The notes: generated by a model not told the origin, from the letters alone. Positions 26,293 to 35,236 are shown, numbered from the stretch's first letter. The stretch: 64,000 nt of DNA from Streptomyces fuscichromogenes (GCF_014645815.1 NZ_BMML01000010.1:302708-366707), one strand, 5' to 3'. Numbers and translations are program-made.

Positions 26293-28524
26293 TCACGGCG
26301 TTGCGGTCACTTCGATGGGGATGCCGTTGAGGACGGCGTTGCCGGACAGCGGGTCGAGCAGGCTGCCGTCGAGCAGCTGGTTGACGTTGACGCCGGGGGC
26401 GGTGGCGGCGTGGCTGAGCCGGGTGCCGGGGCGGTTGTGGCCCCAGCCGTGCGGGAGGCTGACGACACCGGGCCGGACACCGTCGGTGACCTCGGCGGGG
26501 GTGACCACCTCGCCGCCGGCGCCCTTGACGATCACGTCGGCGCCGTCGCGCACGCCGAGCCGTTCGGCGTCCTCGGGGTGGATGTGCAGGGTGCAGCGGT
26601 TGGTGCCGCCGGTGAGGGCGGGCACGTTGTGCATCCAGCTGTTGTTGGAGCGCAGGTGCCGGCGGCCGACGAGGACGAGCGCCGCGGGGCTGGTGTCGAG
26701 GGCCGCGCGCAGCCGGGGCAGGTCGTCGGCGATCGGCCGCGGCAGCAGTTCGACCTTGCCGCTCCTGGTCTTCAGCGGCTGCGGGAGACGGGACGCGAGG
26801 GGTCCGAGGTCGATGCCGTGCGGGTGGGCCAGCAGCTGCTCCAGGGTGAGCCCGTCGGGCCGGACGCCGAAGCCGTCGCCGTAGGGGCCCAGGCGCAGCA
26901 TGAGGTCGAGCCGGCGCTCGGGCGGGGTGTCCCCGGTGAGCAGGGCGGCGAGTTCCTGCGGATCCCGGCCGTGCACCGGCGAGTGGGTGTCCCTGACCGC
27001 CTTCTTCAGGGTCTGGCCGATGACCATGTCGTCGACGGCGGACGGTTCGGCGCCGTGCATGCCGCCGGCCGCGAGGACGAGGCGGGCCAGGATCTCGGTC
27101 TCCGCCATCCGGCCGGGCTCCAGCGGGACGGCGGGACGGTTGTAGCGGACCTGGTTGCGTACGGCGAGGGTGTTGAAGGCGAAGTCGTGGTGCGGGCTCT
27201 GCGCGGGCGGCGGCGGGGGCAGCACGACGTCGGCGTGGCGTGCGGTCTCGTTGAGGTAGGGGTCGACGCTGACCATGAAGTCGAGGGAGTCCAGGGCCTT
27301 GTCGAGGCGGTCGCCGTCGGGTGCGGACAGCACCGGGTTGGTGGCGACGGCGATGAGTGCCCGGATCGGTTCGCCCTCCGCCGTCACGGTGTCGATCTCC
27401 TCGGCGAGCGCGGAGAGCGGCAGCTCGCCCTTCGCCTCGGGGTGCCGGCTGACCCGGGAGTGCCAGCGCCCGAGCGCGAAGCCCCGGCCGGGTCCGGCCG
27501 GCCGCGGGGTCCGGTCGGTGGCCGCCTGCGGGAAGAGCGCGCCGCCGGGCCGGTCGAGGTTGCCGGTGAGGATGTTGAGGACGTCGACGAGCCAGCTGGC
27601 GAGGGTGCCGTGCGGGACCGTGCAGCTGCCGATCCTGCCGTACACGGCGGCGGTCGGCGCGGCGGCGAGTTCACGCGCCAGCGCCCGGATCGTCCCGGCG
27701 TCCACGTCGCAGGCGGGGGCGACCGCGTCCGGGGTGAAGTCGCCGATTTCGGCGCGGAGTCCGTCGAGGCCTTCGACGTGCGGGGCGAGGTGCCCCAGGT
27801 CCACCAGGCCCTCCTCGAAGAGGACCTGGGCCATCGCGGCGAGCAACAGGGCGTCCGTGCCGGGCCGGATGGCGATGTGCCGGTCGGCGAGCTTGGCGGT
27901 GCGGGTGCGGCGCGGGTCGATGACGGTGAGGGTGCCGCCGCGGGCCCTGAGCGCCTTGAGCCTGCCGGGGAAGTCGGGGGCGGTGCACAGACTGCCGTTG
28001 GACTCCAGGGGGTTGGCGCCGATGAGGAGGAGGTGGTCGGTGTGGTCCAGGTCGGGCACCGGTATCGCGTTGGCGTCGCCGAAGAGCAGTCCGCTGGAGA
28101 CGTGCTTGGGCATCTGGTCGACCGTGGACGCGGTGAAGACACTGCGGGTGCCGAGGGCGCCGAGCAGGACCTGCGGGTAGAGGCCGCCGGCCACGGTGTG
28201 CACGTTGGGGTTGCCGAGGACGACCCCGACGGAGTCCGCGCCGTACCGGTCGACGACACCCCGCACCCCGGCGGCCACCGCGTCGAAGGCCTCCGCCCAG
28301 GTGGCCTCGCGCAGTTCGCCGTCCCTGCGGACCAGGGGGGTGCGCAGCCGGTCGGGGTCGCCGTCGACGGCGCCGAAGGAGGCGCCCTTCGGGCAGATGA
28401 ACCCCTTGCTGAACACGTCGTCGCGGTCACCGCGGGCGCCGGTGACGCGGGTGCCCTCGATGGTGAGGGTCAGGCCGCAGGTGGCCTCGCACAGGGGGCA
28501 GACGCGCAGGGCGGTGCGGGGCAT
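26293..28524 (-). CDS. Molybdopterin oxidoreductase with N-terminal [4Fe-4S] cluster
   Basis: 743 residues of the DMSO-reductase superfamily. Cysteines at 9, 12, 16 and 44 (CPLCEATC ... ICPKG) form a [4Fe-4S] site. Molybdopterin-binding segments follow (ANPLESNGSL, VIDPRRTRTAKLADRHIAIRPGTDALLL, and a C-terminal NRCTLHIHPEDAERLGVRDGADV domain). The metal-ligand position (STVDQMPKHVSSG) shows no Cys or Sec, and the substrate is not evident. No subunit or Tat signal is present, so it is a stand-alone cytoplasmic enzyme of the formate dehydrogenase/nitrate reductase-like type. GGAGG precedes the ATG. A TetR operator lies 54 bp upstream. Confidence 0.9.
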   Translation of the reverse strand: MPRTALRVCPLCEATCGLTLTIEGTRVTGARGDRDDVFSKGFICPKGASFGAVDGDPDRLRTPLVRRDGELREATWAEAFDAVAAGVRGVVDRYGADSVGVVLGNPNVHTVAGGLYPQVLLGALGTRSVFTASTVDQMPKHVSSGLLFGDANAIPVPDLDHTDHLLLIGANPLESNGSLCTAPDFPGRLKALRARGGTLTVIDPRRTRTAKLADRHIAIRPGTDALLLAAMAQVLFEEGLVDLGHLAPHVEGLDGLRAEIGDFTPDAVAPACDVDAGTIRALARELAAAPTAAVYGRIGSCTVPHGTLASWLVDVLNILTGNLDRPGGALFPQAATDRTPRPAGPGRGFALGRWHSRVSRHPEAKGELPLSALAEEIDTVTAEGEPIRALIAVATNPVLSAPDGDRLDKALDSLDFMVSVDPYLNETARHADVVLPPPPPAQSPHHDFAFNTLAVRNQVRYNRPAVPLEPGRMAETEILARLVLAAGGMHGAEPSAVDDMVIGQTLKKAVRDTHSPVHGRDPQELAALLTGDTPPERRLDLMLRLGPYGDGFGVRPDGLTLEQLLAHPHGIDLGPLASRLPQPLKTRSGKVELLPRPIADDLPRLRAALDTSPAALVLVGRRHLRSNNSWMHNVPALTGGTNRCTLHIHPEDAERLGVRDGADVIVKGAGGEVVTPAEVTDGVRPGVVSLPHGWGHNRPGTRLSHAATAPGVNVNQLLDGSLLDPLSGNAVLNGIPIEVTATP

Positions 28525-28577
28525 GGGGGCCTCCGGGGGTGCGGCGTTGAAGGGGGTGCGGCCGGACTCGGGGTGAG

Positions 28578-28594
28578 CATACCGGTCGGTATGT
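28578..28594. promoter_or_regulatory. Palindromic TetR operator upstream of the oxidoreductase
   Basis: CATACCGGTCGGTATG is a near-perfect palindrome (7 of 8 arm positions) between the oxidoreductase and the upstream TetR gene. Fourteen bases (28581-28594) are identical to the site at 3682-3695. Confidence 0.65.
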
Positions 28595-28633
28595 GGAGAG
28601 GGGAGTCCTGTTGTCGTACGAGTGCGGGCCGGC

Positions 28634-28697
28634 GGGGGCTGGTCGCGCCCACGCGGCGGAGCCGCATATCGATACGGCCCCGCGCCCCGTGCGGGGC
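28634..28697. repeat. Variant of dispersed intergenic repeat family 1
   Basis: The stretch starts like an inverted family-1 copy (GGGGGCTGGTCGCGC) and then diverges through CGGCGGAGCCGCATATCGAT to a CCCCGCGCCCC end followed by a short CCCCGTGCGGGG hairpin. It lies just past the TetR stop at 28727. Confidence 0.6.
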
Positions 28698-28726
28698 GCT
28701 CCGTCCGGGGCGCCCTCCGGGGACCG

Positions 28727-29344
28727 TCAGTCCAGAACGCGCGCCAGGTACGCCCGCAACAGGTCCCGCGTCTCGCTGATGATCTCCTCGTCGCCCTCCG
28801 GGGACATCCGGAAGGAGAGGTGGACCAGGGCGTCGGCCGTCTCCACCGCCACGAGGAAGGTGCGGCGCAGCGCCTCGTCGGGAGCGCGGCCGATGTACGC
28901 CGACAGCAGGTCGGTCAGCCGGTCGGCCACCCGGTGGTTCGGCTCCGCGTCGCGGGCACCGACCGGGATCTGGTTTCCGAAGTCCACGAGGGAGAAGCCC
29001 GGAGCGGTGCGCTTCATGGCCAGGTACTCGTCGAGCACCGCGTCCATCGCCGCCCGCCAGTCGCCCTTCGGCGCTTCCTTCAGGCGCTCGGTGACGCGCT
29101 CGGAGTAGCGCTCCAGGTTGCGCTGGGCGAGCGCGTCGGCCATCTGCCGCTTGTTGCCGAAGAAACGGTAGACCGAGCCGATGGGCACCCCGGCGCGCAC
29201 CGCGACCGCCCGGGTGCTCAGCTCGTCGTAGCCCACCTCGTCGAGAAGGTCGGCACAGGCGTCGAGGATCCTGGTCAGCCGTTCGGCGCTGCGGCGCTGG
29301 ACGGGCGCTTTGCGAAGCGATGTCGCTGAGGGCACGGGCTTCAT
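28727..29344 (-). CDS. TetR family regulator, likely repressor of the oxidoreductase
   Basis: 205 residues. The HTH is at about 18-62 (RILDACADLLDEVGYDELSTRAVAVRAGVPIGSVYRFFGNKRQMADAL). The C-terminal helical domain ends EIISETRDLLRAYLARVLD. The ATG at 29344 has GGAAAGG upstream. The gene precedes the oxidoreductase on the same strand with a palindrome in between, so local repression is likely; the ligand is unknown. Confidence 0.9.
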   Translation of the reverse strand: MKPVPSATSLRKAPVQRRSAERLTRILDACADLLDEVGYDELSTRAVAVRAGVPIGSVYRFFGNKRQMADALAQRNLERYSERVTERLKEAPKGDWRAAMDAVLDEYLAMKRTAPGFSLVDFGNQIPVGARDAEPNHRVADRLTDLLSAYIGRAPDEALRRTFLVAVETADALVHLSFRMSPEGDEEIISETRDLLRAYLARVLD

Positions 29345-29408
29345 GATGCCTTTCCGCCGGGATCAGGTGAACCTCGCCCCCCAGTACGCAGACCGATGGC
29401 CCATGCAC

Positions 29409-30005
29409 TCATCCGGCGTCCGGGCTGCTCGCGCCGGTGTCGGTGGAGGTGGGAGCGGGGGTGCCGGCGGGGGACGCGGCCCCTGCCGCCGACGGTGTCG
29501 CCGTCTCCGCGCCCGACGCCGTGATGTCCGCCGTGCTCTCCACCGGCTTGCCCTGCACGGCCCATACCGTGCCGTCGTCCGCATAGAGCCGGGCGGTGAC
29601 GTGGTGGGTGCCGTGCGGGACCAGACCGGCGGACAGGTGGTACGTGGAGGTGCGCAGCCGCGCCACCAGGCCGCCGTCCACGAAGAGGTAGGCGAGGCCG
29701 CGGCCGGCGACCGCCGTCGCCGCGGTGCCCGCCGGGGAGAAGCGGAAGCGGCGCACGTCGATCCGGACGTCCCAGCCGCCGGCCGCGTCGGGGGTGACCT
29801 CCGTGCCCACCTCGGGCGCCTGCCTCCTGTCCAGCTCGCGGTAGTGGCGCCCGCTCTCGTCCGTGCGGTCGAGGATCTTGCCCACCGGCGAGGGCGACTC
29901 CGCCCCCCGCCGCCCGTGCGCCGTCCCGGTCCCGCATCCCGCCGCCGCGACGAGCAGCAGTACGCAGACCGCGAGCGCACCCGGCAGTCCACGCGTCCAC
30001 GACAT
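29409..30005 (-). CDS. Secreted lipoprotein of unknown function
   Basis: 198 residues from ATG 30005. The signal peptide ends in a lipobox (LLLVAAAGC), so the Cys near residue 24 should be lipid-modified and the protein held outside the membrane. The mature part has a beta-sandwich-like region (WDVRIDVRRFRFSPAGTAAT, LVPHGTHHVTARLYADDG) and a Pro/Ala/Thr-rich low-complexity tail from about residue 165. The family is not recognised. It is divergent from homogentisate dioxygenase. Confidence 0.78.
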   Translation of the reverse strand: MSWTRGLPGALAVCVLLLVAAAGCGTGTAHGRRGAESPSPVGKILDRTDESGRHYRELDRRQAPEVGTEVTPDAAGGWDVRIDVRRFRFSPAGTAATAVAGRGLAYLFVDGGLVARLRTSTYHLSAGLVPHGTHHVTARLYADDGTVWAVQGKPVESTADITASGAETATPSAAGAASPAGTPAPTSTDTGASSPDAG

Positions 30006-30172
30006 GCCCGGGAGCGTAGAACAGCGCGCCGGAGACCGGATCCCCCTGAAGTCGGGTTTCTCGCCCTCCCCCGCCAGGATGATCCCGGCCCTCTTGCACC
30101 CGCCCCCACGCAATCCTACGGTGATGCATAGGAATCAACGGCACGCAGGTCCATCAGGTTCAGGGAGCGATC

Positions 30173-31528
30173 ATGGGCGATGGGGGTACCTCCCGCGCGG
30201 GCACGTTCGAGCGCGGGGAGGCGCGGAAGACCGCCGAGGGGCTGTCGTACCTCTCCGGGTTCGGCAACGAGCACTCCTCGGAGTCGGTGCCGGGCGCCCT
30301 GCCGGAGGGCCGCAACTCCCCGCAGCGCGCCCCCCTCGGCCTGTACGCGGAGCAGCTCAGCGGTACGGCGTTCACCGAGCCGCGGGCCCACAACCGCCGC
30401 TCCTGGCTGTACCGGATCCGCCCCTCGGCCGCGCACCCGGCGTTCACCCGGGCCGCCGACAACGGCGGGCTGCGTACCGCCCCCTTCACGGACCTCGCCC
30501 CGGACCCGAACCGGCTGCGCTGGAACCCCCCGCCGGAGCCGCCGCCGGGTACCGACTTCCTGGCCGGCCTGTGGACCCTGGGCGGCAACGGCGACGCGAC
30601 CCAGCGCACCGGCATGGCCGTGCACCTCTACCACGCGGACGCCACCATGGAGCGGATCTTCTCCGACGCGGACGGCGAGCTGCTCGTCGTCCCGGAGCGC
30701 GGGGGACTGTTGCTGCGCACGGAGTTCGGCCTGCTGCATGTGGAGCCGGGACAGGTAGCGCTGATCCCGCGTGGGGTCCGCTTCCGTGTGGAGCTGCTGG
30801 ATACCACGGCCCGGGGTTATGTGTGCGAGAACTACGGCTCGCCCTTCCGCCTCCCCGACCTCGGCCCGATCGGCGCCAACGGGCTCGCCAACGCCCGGGA
30901 CTTCCAGGCCCCCGTGGCCGCCTACGAGGACGTGACGGGCCCGGTGGAGGTGGTCAACAAGTTCTGCGGCAACCTGTGGACCGCCACCTATGACCACTCC
31001 CCGCTGGACGTGGTCGCCTGGCACGGCACACATGTGCCCTACGTCTACGATCTCCGCCGCTTCAATGTGATCGGCACCATCTCGTACGACCACCCCGACC
31101 CGTCGATCTTCACGGTGCTGACGTCTCCCTCCGACACCCCGGGCCTGGCGGGTGTCGACTTCGTGGTCTTCGCGCCGCGCTGGCTGGTGGGCGAGAACAC
31201 CTTCCGGCCGCCGTACTTCCACCGGAACGTGATGAGCGAGTACATGGGCCTGATCGAGGGGGCGTACGACGCGAAGGCCGAGGGCTTCGTACCCGGCGGC
31301 GGGTCGCTGCACAACATGATGTCCGCGCACGGCCCGGACCGGGAGACGTTCGACCGGGCGAGCGCGGCCGAGCTGAAACCCCAGAAGGTGGACGACGGCC
31401 TGGCGTTCATGTTCGAGACCCGCTGGCCGGTGACCCTCACCCCGCAGGCGGCGACCGCCGGACACCTCCAGCGGCGCTACGACGACGTGTGGCAGGGCCT
31501 GGAGCGCCACTTCCGCCCCTTGCACTGA
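30173..31528 (+). CDS. hmgA: Homogentisate 1,2-dioxygenase
   Basis: 451 residues with the whole family pattern: YLSGFGNEHSSE near the start, the cupin core RGYVCENYG, and the iron-binding region PPYFHRNVMSEYMG (His near 350, Glu near 356) plus LHNMMSAHGPD (His near 385). It opens the ring of homogentisate to maleylacetoacetate in tyrosine/phenylalanine breakdown. GGGAG lies before the ATG. The other hmg pathway genes are not adjacent here. The following GntR gene (27 bp gap) may regulate the pathway. Confidence 0.95.
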   Translation: MGDGGTSRAGTFERGEARKTAEGLSYLSGFGNEHSSESVPGALPEGRNSPQRAPLGLYAEQLSGTAFTEPRAHNRRSWLYRIRPSAAHPAFTRAADNGGLRTAPFTDLAPDPNRLRWNPPPEPPPGTDFLAGLWTLGGNGDATQRTGMAVHLYHADATMERIFSDADGELLVVPERGGLLLRTEFGLLHVEPGQVALIPRGVRFRVELLDTTARGYVCENYGSPFRLPDLGPIGANGLANARDFQAPVAAYEDVTGPVEVVNKFCGNLWTATYDHSPLDVVAWHGTHVPYVYDLRRFNVIGTISYDHPDPSIFTVLTSPSDTPGLAGVDFVVFAPRWLVGENTFRPPYFHRNVMSEYMGLIEGAYDAKAEGFVPGGGSLHNMMSAHGPDRETFDRASAAELKPQKVDDGLAFMFETRWPVTLTPQAATAGHLQRRYDDVWQGLERHFRPLH

Positions 31529-31554
31529 AGATCCCCCACCGGTACGGATGGCCC

Positions 31555-32304
31555 GTGAACTCCTTCGCCCCGGACTCGATCGTCCTGAACCGCAAGCTGC
31601 CGCTCTGGTACCAGGTGTCGCAGTCGCTGCGCGCCTCGATACTGGGCCGCTCGCCGCAGGACCCGCTCCGGCTGCCCACCGAGGAGCGGCTCGCCGAGCA
31701 CTACGGCGTCAGCGTGCTGACCATGCGGCAGGCGCTGAAGGAGCTGGAGGACGAGGGTCTGATCAGCCGGCACCGCCGCCGGGGCACCTTCATCGCACCG
31801 GACGTCCGGCGCGGCGCCCCGGTCCGGCTGCTGGGCTCGGTGGACGCGATCGTGGCCCAGCAGTCGGGGATGACGGCACGGCTGCTGGACCACGGCACGG
31901 TGCCCGTCGCCGGCGAACTCGCCGAGTACTTCCCGGATCTCGCGGAGGTGGCGGCGTACCACCGGCTGCGCAGTGACGAGCAGACCGGCGAACCCACCAA
32001 CCACGCCCGCAACCACGTCCGCCCCGAACTGGCCGGGCGCATCGACCCCGAGGACCTCGCCCGGTGGCCGATGACCAAGGTGCTCCGGGACGTCGTCGGC
32101 GCGGACATCAGCCGTATCACGGACACGGTGGAGGCCCGGCTGGCGGACCCGGAGACCGCCCGGCTGCTCCAGGTCCCCCTGCTCAGCCCGATCCTGCACT
32201 ACACGGGCGTCACCTACGACACCGCCGGCCGGGTCCTGGACCTGGCGGTCATCCACTACCGGGGCGACCGTTTCTCCTTCACGGTCACCCTCGACGCCAC
32301 CTGA
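31555..32304 (+). CDS. GntR family regulator, HutC/FarR-like (UTRA) type
   Basis: 249 residues from GTG 31555. The winged HTH is residues 15-80 (LPLWYQVSQSLRASI, LPTEERLAEHYGVSVLTMRQALKELEDEGLISRHRRRGTFIA), and the C-terminal part is a UTRA-type ligand domain (DTVEARLADPETARLLQVPLLSPILHYTGVTYDTAGRVLDLAVIHYRGDRFSF). It is probably co-transcribed with hmgA and may respond to an aromatic acid; the ligand is inferred only from position. Confidence 0.9.
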   Translation: MNSFAPDSIVLNRKLPLWYQVSQSLRASILGRSPQDPLRLPTEERLAEHYGVSVLTMRQALKELEDEGLISRHRRRGTFIAPDVRRGAPVRLLGSVDAIVAQQSGMTARLLDHGTVPVAGELAEYFPDLAEVAAYHRLRSDEQTGEPTNHARNHVRPELAGRIDPEDLARWPMTKVLRDVVGADISRITDTVEARLADPETARLLQVPLLSPILHYTGVTYDTAGRVLDLAVIHYRGDRFSFTVTLDAT

Positions 32305-32316
32305 ACTCGTCGTACG

Positions 32317-33468
32317 ATGCCGGGCGTGACGCACGACGACGCTCCGCCGCTGGCGGACCTCATGCCGTGGTCCGTCGCACCGCTACGGCTCGGCCGGGGG
32401 TGGCCGACGGCCCCCGTCCCGGCGACCCTGAAGGCCCGCTGGGACGCCCTCCGCAAGGCCGAAGGCACCGACCGGGAGACGTTGTTCGAGCCGACGCGGG
32501 CCCGGACGGTGCGTTCCGCGGTGGCCCAGCTGCCGGGCCGGCCGACCGGCACGGAGCGACTGGAGCAGGCCACCGGCCCCTGCCCGGACCCGGTCCGCGT
32601 CCTCACCGCCCCCTTCGACGAACAGTGGCTGCTCCCGGACCACCGCCTGATCGACACGGCCCGCCCGGAGCTGTGGCGGGTGGCGGACGACCGGCAGATC
32701 TTCGCGGTGGAATCGGCGGAAGGCATGCCGCTCCTGGCGACCTCCCTCCTGCCCACCCTGCGCGCGGGCCGGATCCGCCCGCTGTACCGCCGCCCCGGCG
32801 GCGCGGAACCGAACCTGGCCCCCGGGCTCCTGGACCACCTGGCCGGCCGGCTGGGCCGGGACGTCACCCCGCCGGACGTCCTGGCCTGGGCCCTGGCGGC
32901 GGTCCGCACCGACCACACCGTCCCGCTCACCGAGGACCCCGACCTCTGGTCGAGGGGCGTGGCACTGGGCCACCGGGCCCTGTGGCTCATGCGCCGCGAC
33001 GGCGAACGCCCCAAACTCCCGGGCGGCCGCCGCCCGTACGTCCGGGCCCCGCTGCCCGCCCGCCCCCTGACGATCCGCTACGACCCCGAGGAGGAGGCCC
33101 TCCACCTCGACGAGGGCCGGGTCTCCCCGGTGCCACCGCAGGCGTGGGACTTCAGGACGGGCGAGGTAGGGGTCCTGGAGGCGTGGTTCACCAGCCGCAC
33201 CCGGCAGGGGGAACCGGGCACCCTGTCGGCGATCGCCCCCACGGCGTGGCCGCAGCAGTGGACCTCGGAACTGCTGGAGCTGATCACGGTCCTGACCCTG
33301 CTGGCGGACGTGCGCACACAACGGGCCGCCTTGGAGATCAGGACACAGATCACGGCAGCCGACCTGACGACAGCGGGCGTACTCCCACCGCCGGACACGG
33401 CTCGCAAACCGGCGTCCGTTCTGGAACACACCGAAGAAGGCCCAGCCGGTCAACTGACGCTGCTCTGA
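32317..33468 (+). CDS. Stand-alone type ISP restriction-modification specificity-like protein
   Basis: 383 residues. I recognise it by segments such as RVLTAPFDEQWLLPDHRLIDTARPELWRV and DLMPWSVAPLRLGRGWPTAP, which resemble the C-terminal DNA-specificity domain of type ISP restriction-modification enzymes (LlaBIII class). There is no nuclease, helicase or SAM-binding motif (no NPPY, no Walker boxes), so it cannot by itself cut or methylate. The start at 32317 is provisional; GTG 32326 is an alternative. It follows the GntR by 12 bp. Function unknown. Confidence 0.65.
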   Translation: MPGVTHDDAPPLADLMPWSVAPLRLGRGWPTAPVPATLKARWDALRKAEGTDRETLFEPTRARTVRSAVAQLPGRPTGTERLEQATGPCPDPVRVLTAPFDEQWLLPDHRLIDTARPELWRVADDRQIFAVESAEGMPLLATSLLPTLRAGRIRPLYRRPGGAEPNLAPGLLDHLAGRLGRDVTPPDVLAWALAAVRTDHTVPLTEDPDLWSRGVALGHRALWLMRRDGERPKLPGGRRPYVRAPLPARPLTIRYDPEEEALHLDEGRVSPVPPQAWDFRTGEVGVLEAWFTSRTRQGEPGTLSAIAPTAWPQQWTSELLELITVLTLLADVRTQRAALEIRTQITAADLTTAGVLPPPDTARKPASVLEHTEEGPAGQLTLL

Positions 33469-33484
33469 CCGACCTTGCTTTTCA

Positions 33485-33513
33485 GGGGCGCGGGGACCTG
33501 CGCGACAAGCCCC
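33485..33513 (+). repeat. Dispersed intergenic repeat, family 1, copy D
   Basis: Same element as at 3745 with two substitutions (ACCTGC for AACTGC and ACAAGC for ACCAGC). It lies between the convergent ISP-like gene and the TetR gene. Confidence 0.8.
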
Positions 33514-33527
33514 CACCGCCGCGCACC

Positions 33528-34238
33528 CTACGACGGCGCGAACCCGCCCAGAACCCTCTCCAGCACCCGCCTGAAAACGGCCTCCATGTCAACCGGTCCC
33601 GAAGCCTCCCCGAACGCCGCCGCCATCCGCGGATACGCCCCCGACGCGATCCGGCCGCCGAGATAGGCAACCCGCGCCGCGTTCTCCCGCTCCTCCGACC
33701 ACGGCAGATTCCGCACCCGCTCAGCCGTGTCGATCTCGTTGCGCACATAGGTCGTCACCACACCGTTGAGCATGGCGATGAGCTCCAGCTTCGTGCCGTA
33801 GGACGCGTCCAGCGGGTCCAGGCAGGCCAGACAGTGCTCCAGGTACCGCAGGGCATGGGGGCTGAACCCGTAGACCGGTGAGATCAGACGCGGCACCCAG
33901 GGATGCCGGTGCATCAACTCCCGCGTCTGCTCGGCGACCCGCATCATGTCGGCCCGCCAGTCCCCCGTCGGCTCCCACAACTCGTGTTCCGAGCTGGCCG
34001 CGTCAAACATCAGCTCGTACAGGTCCTCCTTGCGGGGGACGTAGTTGTACAGGGACATCGTCCCGCACCCCACCCCGGCCGCCACGTGCCGCATGGACAC
34101 GGCGTCCAGTCCCTCCTCGTCGGCGATCCGTACCGCGACCGCCGCGATGTCGGCGCGGGTGAACGCCGGCTTCGGCCCCCGCCCGGTCCGCTCGGGACGG
34201 GCCCAGATCACCTCGGGTTCGACCCCTCGGACTGCCAT
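33528..34238 (-). CDS. TetR family regulator of the divergent ABC exporter
   Basis: 236 residues with a longer N-terminal arm than usual (about 25 residues). The HTH is ADIAAVAVRIADEEGLDAVSMRHVAAGVGCGTMSLYNYVPRKEDLYELM, and the C-terminal domain is of the tetracycline-repressor type (ARVAYLGGRIASGAYP near the end). It is divergent from the drug-type ABC genes across two TACGTACG palindromes, the classic layout for a drug-responsive repressor. Confidence 0.9.
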   Translation of the reverse strand: MAVRGVEPEVIWARPERTGRGPKPAFTRADIAAVAVRIADEEGLDAVSMRHVAAGVGCGTMSLYNYVPRKEDLYELMFDAASSEHELWEPTGDWRADMMRVAEQTRELMHRHPWVPRLISPVYGFSPHALRYLEHCLACLDPLDASYGTKLELIAMLNGVVTTYVRNEIDTAERVRNLPWSEERENAARVAYLGGRIASGAYPRMAAAFGEASGPVDMEAVFRRVLERVLGGFAPS

Positions 34239-34266
34239 CGATCATCACCTCGCCCACCATGCTAGT

Positions 34267-34283
34267 TACGTACGCCGTACGTA
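34267..34283. promoter_or_regulatory. Operator 1 of the TetR/ABC exporter pair
   Basis: Perfect 17-bp palindrome TACGTACG-C-CGTACGTA in the intergenic region, 29 bp upstream of the TetR start and 19 bp upstream of the ATPase start. Binding by the adjacent TetR is inferred. Confidence 0.75.
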
Positions 34284-34301
34284 GTGCGCTATGGTCGGCG
34301 C

Positions 34302-35236
34302 ATGGATACTACGTACGCTGTACTTAGTGAAGGCCTGGAGAAGAGTTTCGGTGCCGTGCACGCCCTGCGCGGCCTCGACCTGGCCGTCCGGCAGGGCACG
34401 GTCTGCGGACTGCTCGGGCCGAACGGGGCGGGGAAGACGACGCCGTACGCCTGTTGACCACGCTCCTGCGGCCGGACGCGGGCTCCGCCCGCATCGCGGG
34501 GCACGACCTGGTCAGGCAGGCGACGGCGGTGCGCCGCAGCATCGGCGTCACCGGGCAGCACGTCTCGGTCGACGGCGACCTCAGCGGTCGCGAGAACCTC
34601 CGCCTCTTCGCCCGGCTGCACCGGGTGCGGGGACCGAACGACCGGGCCGCCGAGCTCCTCGACCGCTTCGGCCTCACCGAGGCCGCCGACCGCAGGGCGG
34701 CCGCGTACTCGGGCGGGATGCGCCGCCGGCTCGACCTCGCGGTCAGCCTGGTCCGCCGCCCCGCCGTGCTCTTCCTGGACGAGCCCACCACCGGCCTCGA
34801 CCCCGCGAGCAGGAACGGCATCCGGGACGCGGTGCGCGAGCTCACGGCGGCCGGCACCACGGTGCTGCTGACCACGCAGTACCTGGAGGAGGCCGACCAG
34901 CTCGCCGACGACATCGTGCTGCTGGACCGCGGCCGGGTGGCCAGGACCGGCTCGCCCGCCGAACTGAAGGCGCTGATCGGCTGGTACGCGGAGGCCGTGG
35001 TCGCCGACCGGGACGCGCTGCCGAAGGCGGCCGCCGTACTGGACCGGCTCACCGGCGCGGAGCCGCAGTTCGATCACGACCGGCACGCCGTCGGCGCCGT
35101 CACCACGGACCCGACCCTCACCCTCCCCCGCCTGGTGCGCGAACTCGACGCGGCCGACGTGCCCCTGCTCGACGCGAGCCTCAGGCCGCCGACCCTCGAC
35201 GACGTCTTCCTCCGGCTGACGGGAAACCCCTCATGA
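34302..35236 (+). pseudogene. ABC transporter ATP-binding protein (DrrA-like), frameshifted after Walker A
   Basis: From ATG 34302 the first frame reads MDTTYAVLSEGLEKSFGAVHALRGLDL ... GPNGAGKTT (Walker A, residues 39-46) and then hits TGA at 34455-34457. The continuation (RLLTTLLRPDAGSARIAGHDL, signature YSGGMRRRLDLAVSL, Walker B LFLDEPTTGLDP, H-loop TTQYLEEADQL) is in the +2 frame from about 34442. Adding one base near 34442 (one G in ACGACGGCC) restores a 311-residue DrrA-type ATPase. It is therefore a one-base deletion, a sequencing error, or rarely programmed slippage. A TTG restart at 34454 would lack Walker A and be inactive. The stop overlaps the permease start (ATGA). Confidence 0.85.
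34310..34326. promoter_or_regulatory. Operator 2 of the TetR/ABC exporter pair, inside the coding start
   Basis: TACGTACG-C-TGTACTTA matches operator 1 in its first 9 bases and in most of the second arm, centred 43 bp away (about four helical turns). It lies within codons 3-9 of the ATPase gene, so the repressor could block initiation or early elongation. Confidence 0.6.
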
